Assembly (NCBI GenBank): GCA_012845835.1 | Contig: JABAKD010000014.1 | Location: 6,421,396 to 6,485,395, forward strand | Direction: 5' to 3' | Length of the DNA stretch: 64,000 nt | Origin: Undaria pinnatifida | Taxonomy: Eukaryota; Sar; Phaeophyceae; Laminariales; Alariaceae | Shown here: in pieces, positions 7,243-18,630 of the stretch | Numbering within the stretch: position 1 is the first letter of the stretch | How the letters are laid out: every line of letters starts with the position of its first letter | The notes under the pieces: model-generated | Seen by the model: the letters and a program-made list of their open reading frames with translations, nothing else | Database searches by the model: none | Told to the model about the DNA's origin: nothing | Translations under genes and position numbers: made by a program

Positions 7243-8946
7243 CAGAGCCTGCACGAGCCCACGCATTCATCGTCTATGAATCTGATCAATTGTTTGGCCC
7301 TTCCAACCTGCGACCCTCGTACCCATACCGCAGGCGCTGCTCGTACTCGGACGTATCCGACATCTCCAACGACGACTCGGACGACGAGAGCACCATCAGT
7401 CACGATTCTCACGACGAGAACGTCATCGGTGTTGACGGCGACAACGAGAGCACCATCGGCGACGGCTACCATGCCGAGAGCATCATCAGCGACGACGAGT
7501 GCTGCACTGTCGAAGCTGAGGATGTACGCTACACGGACGCATCCGACACCTCGAGCGAAAACGACGACCACGAGAGCACCATCAGCGACGACTCCATCAA
7601 CCATGAGTGTACCATCAGCGACGATGACTACGAGTCCAACGGCCATGATGATCTCGAGCCCGACCACGCCTCCTTCGATGATGGCAGCAGTTGGGACGAG
7701 CGTGCGTCCGATATCTCTGACGACTCGTTTCGCGTTGATGATCTTGGCGATGGTGGTGCTTCTAAAACCTCCGCTGGGTCTTCTTGCGATGATGGTGAGG
7801 GCTGGGAGGGTGGGGCTCCTGACATCTCCGCTGACTCTTGTTGCGACGATGGCGATGATGATCTTGACGAGTGCGCTTCCGACATCTCCTCCGACTCCTA
7901 CGATGGCGATGATGAAGCTCTTGACGGTGATGGTGGTGATGCCTGCGGATTTTCTCGAGATGATGATGTTGGTGACAGCGACTTCGATGGCTCGAGCGAC
8001 GTTTACGAATCCGACTACTACGACAACTCGAACGGCTTCGATGGCTCGAGCGACGTTTACGAACCCGACTACGACGACAACTCGAACGAGTTCGATTCCT
8101 CGAGCGACGTTGACGAAGTCGAGTACTACCATGTAATCGACGACGCGAGCGATTTTGAAGAACCAAAATACACCAGCGCGGTTTCCTTCGAGTTCGCCGA
8201 CCTCTCCTCCGCCACGGTCGAACTCGAGCCGGCCGGGCCTCCACCAGAGCTTACCCCGACCGAATGCCTCACCCACCTCCCGACCGCTGTAGGCCTCTGC
8301 CCGCCAAACAAGCCTGAGGTAGGCCTCAAGGTGTTCAAGTGGGGGGCCAAAGCAATTTGCGGCGTGGTGATTGAGTCCTATCTGGCGGGCGGCGATCCTT
8401 TCGAGGATGGAGGCATTATGCAGACTGCGGCTGCCCCCGCCATCGTTAAGCTCGCCAAGATCCGCAAGGAATACCAGGAGGACTTCGATGATGAGTGCAT
8501 CTCGCTCGACTTCGCCATTGAGGACCTGTGCGAAGAGTTGGCTAGGGTGCCGTGGAGTGCTAAGACCGTGGAGGATCTCGGCAGCACGCCGCCAACACCG
8601 AGTGCTTGTGGCGTCGTGGAACTTGACAGCACGCCATCGCCGTCAGCATCATCGTCCACACCGTCAGCATCAGCATCCACGACGCCAGCATCGGTGTCAG
8701 CATCAGCGGTGGTGTATCAGCAAGATACTGCATCGACTTCAGCACGTGCACCCACGACCTCGCCAGCAAGCATCTGTAGCGCCTCCGCGGAGGAGGAGGG
8801 GGAGGAGATGTCCTTCGAGGTTCCCTGCCCTCCGGGCGCCGTGACGGAGAAGGATGGCGGTGGCGGTGGCGGCGGCATGGACATGGTCTTCAGCATCCGT
8901 GACAGCTGTGCAGGGTTGGTGATCGAAAAGCCATCGTGCCGAGCGG
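7243..8946 (+). CDS. Gene B exon 2, acidic low-complexity exon (unit 1)
   Basis: The frame is open from 7218 to 8954, with the proposed acceptor at 7239 or 7242 and donor GTGAGT at 8947 just before an in-frame TGA. The N-terminal 300 residues are Asp/Ser/Glu-rich (SDDE, TISDD and DDGDDD runs) and include an 18-residue repeat (54 bp at 7983, 8037 and 8091) of the form FDGSSDVYE-DY-DNSN. A better-mixed segment follows at about 8270-8560 (CPPNKPEVGLKVFKWGAK and EYQEDFDDECISLDFAIED), then a Ser/Ala/Thr/Pro linker and a Gly run. Between units, indels are whole codons (553-556 residues from the same point), and the mixed segment has only a few changes. No family is recognised. Confidence 0.65.
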
Positions 8947-9813
8947 GTGAGTGACTTATCGTCGGTGGGATGCTTCTGGCTGAAGTGTGGTGATGTTTGC
9001 GCGGTGTGTGTCGTGATATTTTGGCTCTTGGGTTTGAATATTTTGAACTAGTGTTGTTGCGCCTGGCTGTACACAGGTTAAATTGTTTTGCGGAATGTAA
9101 ATTTGGCGTGCGTAAATCAGCGTGCTTTACATGAAAAACAATTTGGTACTCCGCAGATGTATTTTTCCTTGACAGGGGGGGTACTCTAGGATCAAGTGAA
9201 ATAAATACCCATTTTTTCCCTGAACAGGGGCGGTAGCCTAAAGCCGAGTGGAAAATATCCAAAAAAGTGCTTTTCCGGGGGGTACTTTATGACCATAGTA
9301 AAATATTGATCCAATAAAACGTCCTTTTCTAAATACACAAAACTATTCTAACCTTTCGTCGTGTAATCATCGTCCTGCATTTTTTTCCAATCCAATTATT
9401 ACCTCTGGGGGCCTGGTATGGTGTGTCGTTTTGTCTTTTTCTTTGTTGTGTTCACTGGCTTTAGTTTTGAACCTATTGAATTAATGTTACGCTTTAGTCC
9501 TGTACCCGTCCCAGGTCATGCTCATTGCCGCCGGTACATAGATGATGAAGTATTTCCACACTCGACATCGATATGGGTTTGATGTTCGGCAAGTACCGTC
9601 AACCGTGTACCTGGCACCTGATATGTTTTACTCCACAGTTGTTCCATTACTGAATATACGATGGCAACTTCAGCAGTTTCCCTCCAAAGTTGATCTACCC
9701 TCCCATCACCCCCCTCCCCTCCCTCCTTTCTGCTCCCCCCATTCCTGCCCTTCCCCCTCTCCTCCCTCCCCCCTTCCTGTCTCCCCCCTCCCCTCTTTAT
9801 TCTTATTATTCAG

Positions 9814-9933
9814 GTCCTGTGACAGCAGATGATGATGATGATGGCGGTGATGTTGACCTTGATGACATGGACATCATCGACCAGCAGCGTGGCCCCATGG
9901 GAATGTTTGAATCATCGGTCGTGCAGGGAGAGG
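9814..9933 (+). CDS. Gene B exon 3, small acidic exon (unit 1)
   Basis: A 120 bp homopyrimidine-rich tract (about 9690-9800) ends in TTATTATTCAG at 9813. The exon continues the frame of exon 2 in phase 1 (GCG G / GT CCT) and reads GPVTADDDDDGGDVDLDD, then MDIIDQQRGPMGMFESS, to the donor GTAAGT at 9934, again phase 1. Acceptor, donor and phases are kept in all units. The intron before it is 867 nt. Confidence 0.65.
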
Positions 9934-10970
9934 GTAAGTATTATGCAGCATTTCTTGTCTTTCATGCGTTGTACGTACAGCGCGATGAGTTCGTGTCCAT
10001 TTTTAGCATAACCCAAAAGCGGCATTCGCGATAAGGGAACGTAAGTGCGAATGAAGAAATCTTGCGGGGTACCTGGTACAATCGAGTTAGCCCTTCCTGG
10101 CTGCTGTAGCAAATGAGAAGCAACACATAGTCAATCTAGTATAATATATAAAATACCTACGAATAGACTATCTGTTCCGCCGGCCGGATTTTTTCTTTCT
10201 GTGCAGTAGCTGTTTATGACAATCATTGTTGGACGGTCAGCACGACAATACCATGCTACTGCTAAAATCGACTACCGCAGCAATATTCCGTCTTGTTCTT
10301 CTGTAGTTTTTCTTTTGTACTTTTGATTTTGCTCGAGACTGACCCGCCCCCTCCCATTCCTCTCCAACGCGGTATATATTTCGCATGAGAAACGCTCGAT
10401 CGACGTTAATAGGTTGAATCGAAAAACGTCAGTGTGTGCGGCGCTGCTACATTTTCTCCATGATCACTGTTTTTTACCCTCTCCACGTCTTGTCAAGCAC
10501 GGATAGTCGATATCGATATTTATTTACTATTTTTTTGGTTTTCTCGTATTTCCTTTTGCAAGCTACCACCCATGTCTTCTGTTTGTTACTGTATTGACCC
10601 CCCTCCCCTCTGTTTGGAACATGGCTAGCCAATAGTCGCTTTCAGTTTCTCGTATTCCGCTTCGGACGCGAAATTTTTTTCATACATAGTTCTCTCGTAT
10701 TCTCTATTTCAAGCAAACCTTTATTTATTTTTTCTGCGCCTTCCACCCCCCCCCAAAAAAACTGTTCGGGAACATGGCTAGTCGACGTCACTGCTAGTTT
10801 TCTCGCATTGTTTTTTAATGGGACCCTTTTTCATTTTGCTTACCGTTTCTAGCCCCTTCTTCCTCTCCCCCCCCCCCTCCTCCTCCGCCCCCCCCCCGTC
10901 TCCCCAGCTCTCCTTTGCCCCCTCCCTCCCTCTCCGTCCCTCTCGCCGTCCCTCTCTCTCCCCTTGAAAG

Positions 10971-11656
10971 CAGGGCTGGCGTACGAGACGTCCTTCCTCC
11001 CCACGGTATGCCCGGCCGAAGACTGCGACGACAATAAGAAGAGCGAGAGAAAGGAGGAGGAGGAGGAGGAGGAACCTGCTATCGTCCGGTCTGTCACGTC
11101 CTCGTCGCAAAGGGGTGACTCCCAGGTTGTATTGTCAAGGGTAGCAGAAGTAGTAGAAGACGCCCCGGTCACATTCGTAGTTCCGCCTATCAAAGTAACG
11201 AATTGTTCAAAAGATAGTTCCGAGAAGCGTTCCGAGAAAAATTGCGGGAAGAAAATGGAGGGAAAACCCGGGGAAAAATCCGAGAAATGCCTCGAGAAAA
11301 AATGCGAGATGCATCCGGAGAAGCGTTTCGACAAAATATTCGGCACAAATTCCGATAAAAATTCCACTTTCGACAAATATCCCAAAGAAAAATCTGAGAA
11401 AATTTCCAACAACAAATACAAGAAGCGTTCCGGAAAAAAAACAGAGAACATACAAACAAAGCGTGTAGAGAAACATTCCAAGAGAAAAACCGATATGCGT
11501 TCCGAGAAGAGCTGTTCGGGAGTTGTAGATTACGTAGCGCGGAGGACGCGAAGCAGCCCAGGAAGACCTTTCGCCAACCGTACGGCCCGTGTCAGCAGAG
11601 GTAAGAGCTTAAAGGTGAAAGCGGGAGAAGCAGAGCTCCGAGTTGGTGTAGGGTAG
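10971..11656 (+). CDS. Gene B exon 4, Lys/Glu 'SEK'-repeat exon (unit 1)
   Basis: A C/T-rich tract from about 10850 ends TTGAAAG/CAG; either AG (10970 or 10973) joins exon 3 in frame to GLAYETSFLPTVCPAEDCDD. A Glu run (seven residues) and a Val/Pro-rich link follow, then about 120 residues of imperfect 8-12 residue repeats around SEK (SEKRSEKNCGKK, GEKSEKCLEKK, KEKSEKIS). Next come SGVVDYVARRTRS and a basic Arg/Ser tail. It can end at TAG 11654-11656, or splice at GTAAGAG (11601) after ARVSRG. AATAAA at 11736 occurs only in this unit. Net basic and disordered-looking, opposite in charge to exon 2. Confidence 0.6.
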
Positions 11657-12210
11657 ATCTATTAATGAAGGAGATGTATAGTATATATGTGAAGAAAAAA
11701 AACTTACATAAAAGAAGAAAGAAAACAAAAAGACAAATAAAAGGAAACCAAGCATAGAGAGGGTCCGTAGGTTTGCATGGTACTATCTGTGTACACGTAA
11801 AAAAATGTAACTATAAAAGAGAGAGAGAGTCGGTAGATTTGCATAGTACTATTATACAAGTAGTGTGGTGGTGTTTCGTGCACAAGATTGTCTACAGACG
11901 GCATCATGGGCGACATCAAGGTGAGACGAGAAATTTGGGGGGCGTTTTACGTACATTGTCTATTGGTTGGTAGGTGTGCACTTGTAGTGTACAGATAGTC
12001 ATTGTTATAGGTAGGGGTCGATACAACCGCCCCCCCCCCCCCCCCCCGTGTACACGGGCCCCGAACCGTAGCAACGCCCACTACCTCGTAGAAGCCTCTC
12101 ATTGTATTCCCCCCCTGGTGCATATAGGTTCCCTCTTCCGGCCTTCGCCGACTATCTGATCCAGCGCACATGATTTCTGCGCTTTACGTATGGTATGTAC
12201 CTGGTATATG
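11657..12210. other. A-rich stretch after gene B, then poly-C
   Basis: A-rich 3' flank, two similar GGTTTGCAT / GATTTGCAT words near 11770 and 11840, and a C17-19 run at about 12030-12047. A 23 nt segment (11898-11920) lies between an acceptor-like TCTACAG and a donor-like GTGAGAC and could be a micro-exon; unit 3 lacks one of its bases. No other coding evidence. Confidence 0.4.
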
Positions 12211-12212
12211 TA

Positions 12213-12412
12213 CAGCCATGGTCCCGCGTTAGTGCGGTACTGTACCCTGTAGTGCGAGGTCCCAGTTTAGTGCGGTGAACATCGCGTGGCATGACCTCGT
12301 CCTACAGAGTACTATGCTATGCCGCACTATACCGGGATAGCTCGGGGTCCCACTTTAGTGCGGGTATTGTCGTCTGGCAATGCACCGCACTATAGAGGGA
12401 CCACCACTACTG
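12213..12412. mobile_element. 200 bp pogo-type MITE (unit 1)
   Basis: Ends CAGCCATGGTCCCGCGTTAG on the left and, reverse-complemented, CAGTAGTGGTGGTCCCTCTA on the right, both running into TAGTGCGGT. TA lies at 12211-12212 and 12413-12414. Internal TTTAGTGCGG / CCGCACTATA motifs match the subterminal motifs of the larger transposon at 926-2243, so this is probably a miniature relative. No coding capacity. Confidence 0.65.
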
Positions 12413-12714
12413 TACTACTGTACGTATCCAAATATGAAGAATCGGCTATATATCGTTCATGCGGGGGCCCCCCATGATTCACATACAGTTATAGCGAGGT
12501 CGATATCTGATTGGTACGGATCACTCGGACAATCGATCGCTGCGGTCCCCTCCCATTTTTCTAGACTTGAAGCATAAAAAACTCGGGGGAGATTCCGCAG
12601 TGATTGTCGGTCGGGGTCGGTGGGGAACCTGTACGATAAACCTTTGGGGGCGGTACTCATTGGGGACTTATTTTAGCGCGGTTGTAGACGTTGCTGTGGT
12701 TTGGCTTCCATGTA

Positions 12715-12910
12715 TACGGGGGGCGGGGGGGGGGAGCGTAGACCGTAGCTGGGGGGGGGGTAAGGTAGGGTAAGTTGTTTGTGGTGACGTAGATACGATT
12801 GGCTATGAGAGCACGGACGCGTGTTTTCTTGGGGGGACGGGACGATGTAGGGTAATATTTTTGTAGTTAGAGACGAAGAGCATTTTCTAGGGGGGGTCGG
12901 GTAGGTAGTT
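12715..12910. repeat. G-run minisatellite, block 1
   Basis: Imperfect tandem units, each a G7-10 run then (T)AAGGTAGGGTAAG, a T/G stretch, GTAG-TAGA-ACGA and GAGCACGGACGCGTGTTTTCT. Equivalents lie at about 35280-35470 and 56705-56900 with differing G-run lengths. Confidence 0.6.
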
Positions 12911-13439
12911 TTAACAAAAACATTGACACGGCGTCAGCTGTGTGTTGGACGACTTTAGGGTCGATACTCATCTTTCTTTGCAAGCTGCGTACTAGATCGA
13001 TCGCCCGCCTTTAGCAAGATTCATAAATCAAAACCTAACATAAGATGACATTGTATTATGCTACCTGTCACGTATAACCAATTGACATACGTACCAATAA
13101 TTACCTGAACACTTTGATGTATTAATATCCTCTCATTAATTATTGTTTTATTAGGTAGTAGTAGTGTACCGGTTTGGTCTATTAATACCTTATTAAAGTA
13201 GTAGCAATAGGGTAGTTGTGTACTACTGTATGTAGGTAGGTGGTAAAAGCAAAATCCAATACCAGGTATAGACTATATATATCTTTTTATCATTGCACTT
13301 TCTACTATAGACTACTGCTGTAGCATGCACATGGCGGATGGTTTGATCAGGGTTGTTAGTACTTGTGGTGTAATACACGGGTAAGTTTTTTCTATAGTCC
13401 AATGGTTTTGTACGTAGGTACTATAGATACAAACGAGAT
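12911..13439. other. AT-rich spacer between minisatellite blocks
   Basis: TA-rich sequence with TATTAATA words and a TAGTAGTAG run. Small indels between units. No gene seen. Confidence 0.4.
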
Positions 13440-13690
13440 TCTTGGGGGGTAAGGTAGGGAAAGGTTTTCGTACGTACGTAGAAATGAATGATGTTTTATG
13501 GGGGGGGGCTAAGGCAGGGTAAGTGTTTGTGCGTGGGTAAATGCGAATGGCAGTTTCTTTTTCCTACGAGAGCATGGACGAGTGTTTTCTTCGGGGAGTG
13601 GAGGGTAAAGTAGGGCAATGTGTAATTTGTTTGGTAGGTAGGTAGAGACGAATGGATATCATCGCTAACGGAGGCACGGACGCGTGTCTT
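13440..13690. repeat. G-run minisatellite, block 2
   Basis: Same unit as 12715-12910 (GGGGGGTAAGGTAGGGAAAG and GAGCATGGACGAGTGTTTTC), running up to the invariant block. Equivalents at about 36000-36250 and 57420-57670. Confidence 0.6.
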
Positions 13691-13696
13691 CTAGAG

Positions 13697-13894
13697 GTGA
13701 CGGCATTTGTCCCGCTTCCATTCCGATCGGAAAGGTTGTGGTGACCGGGAAAGATCGATGCCTCCACGTGGCCCCGGTTGGAGAAGCCAGGGAGGGTTTC
13801 GTTAGCCTTAACCTTCCTCAGGCCGAGCTGAACGCGATCAAAAACACGACAAGGATACAAGAGGGGCAGTATGATATGAGAAGGAGACTGGCTG
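13697..13894 (+). CDS. Possible gene B exon 5, invariant block (unit 1)
   Basis: An acceptor-like CTAGAG/GTGAC opens a frame that continues exon 4 in phase 1 if exon 4 is spliced at 11600, giving ARVSRG-DGICPAS. It encodes IPIGKVVVTGKDRCLHV, then EAREGFVSLNLPQAELN and QYDMRRRLAG, ending at a weak donor (GTATTG, 13895). The 233 bp containing it (13648-13880) are identical in all three units while both flanks differ. The protein looks well mixed rather than low-complexity. The upstream tract is G-rich and not a typical pyrimidine tract, so this may be an exon of something else or a conserved non-coding block. Confidence 0.35.
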
Positions 13895-14309
13895 GTATTG
13901 ATGCTTTTTGTTGGTGCTGTTGTTGTTGGTATACGAGATTATAGAAGGCTTTTTTTTCCAGTGGAGGCGTTCGAAGCGCAGAGCCCATAACGGGGCAAGT
14001 ATATGGGCGGTTAGTGGTATCTAATTGCATTTCCTCAAATACTGTTGTGAGAAGCTGTGCACGAGTTTTGGTGGATGAATTGTGCATAGAAAACGTGCCG
14101 TATTTGGAGTTGCAATTGTTGTGTTTTGGTTATATTTCGCCCCCACCAAGCTGAAATAAATGTTGATAATTGTTTCATTTTACCCGCCGACAATGTCAAA
14201 ACTCAAAATATCGATGCCAATTATGTCTCCATTAACAATTGCCTGTTTCGCTTTTTGTGTATAGTATGAAATGCATTTTCGCGTTTGTAGTTGGATGTTA
14301 TCGTGGGAA

Positions 14310-14640
14310 CCGTCCGCCCTCGATAGCGGTACCCGACACCCGGTAAGGTCGGTACGAACTCGTCAGGTACCAGTACCCGTCACTTTCGGTTAGTAGTGCA
14401 GTACGATTTCGATACCCGTACCCCAGGTACCGGAATACCCTCGGCCACAATGCCGGGGGTACGGGTATTTGTTTGGTACGGGATCGATACGTGTACCCGA
14501 CACTTCGGTAACTTCGGTATAAATTCGATATCGGTACCCGACACATCGGCAAGTTCGGTAAGTCCTCCAATACCAGTGTGTACCCAACACGACGGTAAGT
14601 TCGGCACTGCTAAAGTCCGACTTCGGTAAGTTCGCTATGC
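14310..14640. repeat. GGTACC / CGGTAAGTTCGG minisatellite (unit 1)
   Basis: Short imperfect repeats of GGTACCCGACAC and TTCGGTAAGTTCGGTA, with a perfect 13 bp inverted repeat (ATACCCGTACCCC at 14412-14424 and its complement at 14456-14468). Equivalents at 36870-37202 and 58292-58622. Tyr/Arg-rich minus-strand frames here follow from the repeat. Confidence 0.6.
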
Positions 14641-16373
14641 CCCACAAAATCACTCTTGGTACCAGTATGCCCCATCGAAGACAACCTTGCTACATATTGT
14701 TAATCGTATATGAAACCAACTAGTTGATCATTTAGCCCTTTTTATGCCAAGTCCCTACAGCCTGGTTCACGTTAAAAGCCCCAAATTTATTCCCCGGCAA
14801 ATGTCCACGCCGTTTTTTCGATTCAGGCCGTGAATTTTCGCCATGTCTTCTGTGCCCTTGTAAGGACCTCACCCGATGTTTTTTTCGTTGCCTGATTTTT
14901 CGCTAGTAAATATTTTTCGAAAAATGTGGACCACCTTAGCCCGAATACTTTCGGCTTACAAAAAAGAAGAGAAAAACCCCGAAAGTCAGACCTCGGAATG
15001 GGCACGTAGAACACGTGTGCAAAACTTCAGAGTCTTATCTCTAAAATACGACGTGGACGTTTGGACTTTTGTGCGTAAAAATGAATAAGACGCGTTATTT
15101 CCTTCAAATTACTTGGTTTTGGTGTATTATCCAGTCTTTTCGCTAGATTTTGCTTAATAATGTTGAACACAGGCAGGTCACATCTTCGATTCTGTGCGCG
15201 AAAAATCCTACAGACATGCCTTGGAGTGTACCTCGAACCGATTCGTGCAAAATGCGGTGCGATTTTTTTTTCGCCTGCCGCTCGGGAAAAACCTGAATAT
15301 TACCAGGTATCAAAAAAAAAATGAAGGCCCGTCATTGATTGGTCGATACGAGTTTCGCTCCTAGAGACAGCCCGAGGCCGTAAAAACAAAACTGGCCATG
15401 CCACCCTCTTCCATTGGTCATTGGAGTCAGTATGATACCAAATATATATCCACTCTTTGACTAGATATTACGAGCGTCATTCGTGAGGGAGAGAATTCGA
15501 GTTTTTTATTGAACCGGCTTGTATTATCTATTTCATACGGTAAAACTTCTCAATGGGTTTCGTACATATTTACACTTTGTCCTCCTTCGCGCGCGTCTAA
15601 CATATAATAATGTGTAATACTCTCTATACTAGTGCCGTATTTCTTGTTTCGTTTTTTGTCCCTTTTATCGTGGTCAACACGCACTCACTCGCTCGTGGAC
15701 CGAGATACTTCACGCACCATTATTACAGTCCGGGAACAATGAATGGTAAACAACACCAGAATTAACGTAGGCTGCAGTACGCTATTTAGGGGGGGCTAAG
15801 GTCAAAGAGGGGTGTGCCACCATGGAATATACCTCGCTTGACTTGACTGTCACAACTCTGTTACACATTTACGACTTGACCAAGTGTAAGAATGGCCCCA
15901 CACTATTTCCAAGTAGTTTAAACGTGGGTGCAATTCAGTGTGTCAAGATAACATGACCTCTCTCTGCCGTTCAACCGCTGTTTCTCTTACAATGAGCTCC
16001 CCTTAGCCGTAGCCTCGACCGCACCAGGTACTACTACTGCACGTCCTACGAAGTGCTTGAAATGACGTTTTCTTGTGTTGCGTAGCTCTTCGACAGCTAG
16101 CTCTGCTTGGAGTTCGCCTTGTTTTTGTTACACATATCGCAGCGCGAAGGATTCATTGCCCTATAGATTCGTTCGGCGCGCACACACACGAAATTTAAAT
16201 TCCATGTTTTTTTCACTCCTAAGCATTGGGACAATCTCGGACGTGCGATATAGACTATATGTAGACTATATATATATCGAAGCTAGCCTACGAAAGCAGG
16301 AACGCACGGCAGAGTGCACGGTAAACGCAACACCGATCTGCAGCTGTGCCCTATGAAGCCGTCTAAGGAAACG
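14641..16373. other. No gene recognised
   Basis: Moderately AT-rich DNA with TTTTTCGAAAAA-type short palindromes around 14910 and few open frames. Highly similar between units 1 and 2. No coding signal, RNA gene or mobile element seen. Confidence 0.4.
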
Positions 16374-16425
16374 ATTGGGGGTTAGGGATAGAGGTACAAT
16401 AGTGTGTAGGGTTAGGGTTTGGCGG
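16374..16425. repeat. Short interstitial telomere-like motif
   Basis: GGGGGTTAGGGATAG and TAGGGTTAGGGTTT within 50 bp. Present in all units (about 38940-38990 and 60380-60425). Too short to be a telomere remnant with confidence. Confidence 0.35.
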
Positions 16426-17264
16426 TGTGTCTGTCTCGGCTCTTTCAGCTACAGATGACCAAAATGTGGCTGCAACCTGTGAGTTGCTAGTAGGCTCTCC
16501 CCCTGCCCGTGTCAACCCTCACCCCCCCCCAAAGCCAACCCCTCCCCCCCACACGCCTCCACCCAACTCCAACCCCGACCCACCCACCGGTCCTTGTATT
16601 CACGCCATATGTCTAGCATGTGGTGTAGAAACACGGAAAGGCATGTACCGGGCGGAAGAAGGGAAGACACCCTTTCCCTCCCCTGCGGCATCCCGCTCCC
16701 GCCCCGCCGGCTGTGGAAAGTGGGGAGCGGTATCTATTGCTGGTGTCGTCGTGCGCACGTGTGTACCGATTGCGAGACACAGAAGGCACGACGCAAAACA
16801 GGGTACAGCTCCAGCAACTTTGTTATATATCGTTCATGTTGTCCTTTTTTGTTTTTGGGACCCACGTACAACGACCCCCCCCCAAAAAAAAACAAAACCG
16901 AATCATAAGGCGGTCTTTTCAGAGAGCCTACTACTGTAGTAAGAGCGAGCAACAGCACGCGTATCACCATGCTTTGCACCTATCGGAGGTAGCACATGGT
17001 ACCCAGGTCCTTGCAGTGCTGTGCGGACACCCCGGTAGCCCCCGCCTGCTTGGTGTGGCCGAAGCTGTAACCACAACTAGTCATATTCTCCCGACATTTT
17101 TTCGTCTGAAGCACCAAATTATTTTGTCTAACGGCTTATTATGTGATGCCAATAAGTTGCATTGTTGTACGGCACGCGTGTTGGCGTAAGAGCACTGTTC
17201 GCTGGGAAAGTGATACGGTTGGCCGTTTTGTTGACCGTGCCAGAACGCACACACATGCCATCAT
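16426..17264. other. Pro-rich open frames, coding doubtful
   Basis: Unit 2 has a 253-codon frame here (38991-39752), but in units 1 and 3 it is broken at the CCCCCC-AAAAAA junction near 16880 and 60890. A small Cys cluster (YCWCRRAHVCTDC) appears in an overlapping frame. No promoter or convincing splice sites. Probably non-coding. Confidence 0.35.
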
Positions 17265-17270
17265 ACGGTA

Positions 17271-17589
17271 TGTAGCGTCCGGTCGCCCCGGTGGCGTATC
17301 AGGTTATCCTCGAGCCTGGTATAGGTCAGTTTCGTGAGTTCGAGCCCCGCCGAGTGCATACTCGTATAAATTCGTTGGGACTTTTTCTTGTGGACAAATT
17401 GACTTGCGGAAAGCGCGAGAGCGTGAGTTAGCAACACTCGATGAACAATCGACGAGCAGTGGGATTGCTGAACCCTATGCGCGATAAAAACTGAAGGCAA
17501 GAACCGGGGAGGAGAAGGGATGACACCTGTGACCACGGCTTGTCCAGAAGCTGGAAATTAAAAGTGTGCAAAAAAAAAAAAAAAAAAAA
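17271..17589 (+). mobile_element. tRNA-derived SINE with poly(A) tail (unit 1)
   Basis: A 319 bp insert starts with a tRNA-like head: A-box-like TGGCGTATCAGG at 17292-17303 and B-box-like AGTTCGAGCCC at 17337-17347, about 45 bp apart as in pol III internal promoters. It ends in 21 A residues. The flanking direct repeat ACGGTA (17265-17270 and 17590-17595) is the target duplication, and unit 3 shows the empty site with a single ACGGTA. The 3' half resembles 18850-18960, suggesting a shared tail. No coding capacity. Confidence 0.8.
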
Positions 17590-17595
17590 ACGGTA

Positions 17596-18567
17596 GACGT
17601 GTGCACGACGTTTTTTCTCTATTCACTTCAGAGGAGCTCATATCTTATTTAATGTGTGACTAATAATATTAACAACATTCAAAGAAGAAACCGTGAGCGA
17701 AAACTGAAATTGTAATCGGACGAACAACCCCGTGGGCTTGCAATGACGCACACGTGCTACGATAAAGGTGCACCACTTTTCTTCTGAGATTCCTCAATTT
17801 GGGAGCTAGCTTAAAACCTCCCCCACAAACTGATTTGGAGTAAAATAACACGGCTACCGGATGAAAAAGTCCCATGGCCAAGGTACACTAACGAGAATAA
17901 TGAGAAAAAAAGGCCTATTTCCGACGATTTTGTGTTAATAAGGAGCCCCGTCATTGAGGAACCATTCATTTCAGACGAAAACTGATACCTCTGTCGTAGC
18001 ATGCGTCCAATACAAAGCACAACCAGCTTGTTTCCGACGATTTTGAGTCAAGGCTGCCCGCCATTCGGAAAATGCTTAGACTGTAGGCCGAAAAATGCTA
18101 CCCCCTCGTATCAACGCACGGGTCAGAAGTTACGGGTTTCAACGTTTTCGCGCTTGCGCTTTTGGACCAAAAAAGATAACACTATTATTAACACTAACGC
18201 TCGCTGTTGCTGTCCTGTCAAATAATTGGTGGTGCATCCCACACTCAACGCGGGGCCGGCATCATCTTCATCATCCATGAGCAAAGCATGACGAGGATAG
18301 AGGTGGCATATTTTGGCATTTTTTTTTCTGAATGACGGGATTCCATATATATTTCAAAATCGGCGGAGGGCCAATCTTGTTTTCCACCGTGAATATTTTT
18401 TACGCCTAGGCCATGGGCTTTCGTCATCGGGTTCCATTTTCAGCTTAAATAATTCCAAATGGGTTATTTTTTGTGAGGTGAAGAGTAGTATATCAAGTCA
18501 GTCCTGAGCAGCCTCTTCAGAGAGAAAGAGTGTTGCACTATAACCGTCGTAGCACGTATCGCTTATT
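17596..18567. other. No gene recognised
   Basis: Unremarkable sequence with repeated TTTCCGACGATTTTG words (17917 and 18030). Open frames are short and not kept between units. Confidence 0.35.
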
Positions 18568-18599
<32 letters not shown>

Positions 18600-18630
18600 G
18601 CTACTGCTACTGCTACTACCACTACTATTT
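18568..18630. repeat. (CTA)n microsatellite, length varies between units
   Basis: A CTA run with interspersed CTG. Equivalents at 41139-41204 (longest, nearly pure) and 62246-62280 (shortest). Confidence 0.9.

Noticed and set aside
7236-8276. 346-codon Val/Arg-rich minus-strand frame opposite gene B
   Set aside because: Composition (long Val/Ile runs) is what reverse-complemented Asp codons give; splice signals and codon-sized indels support the plus frame.
11190-11476. Phe-rich minus-strand frames opposite the SEK exon
   Set aside because: Shadows of the GAGAAA-type codon repeat; no independent evidence.
16374-16425. Internal telomere or chromosome fusion point
   Set aside because: Only three or four TTAGGG-like words, not in a continuous array.
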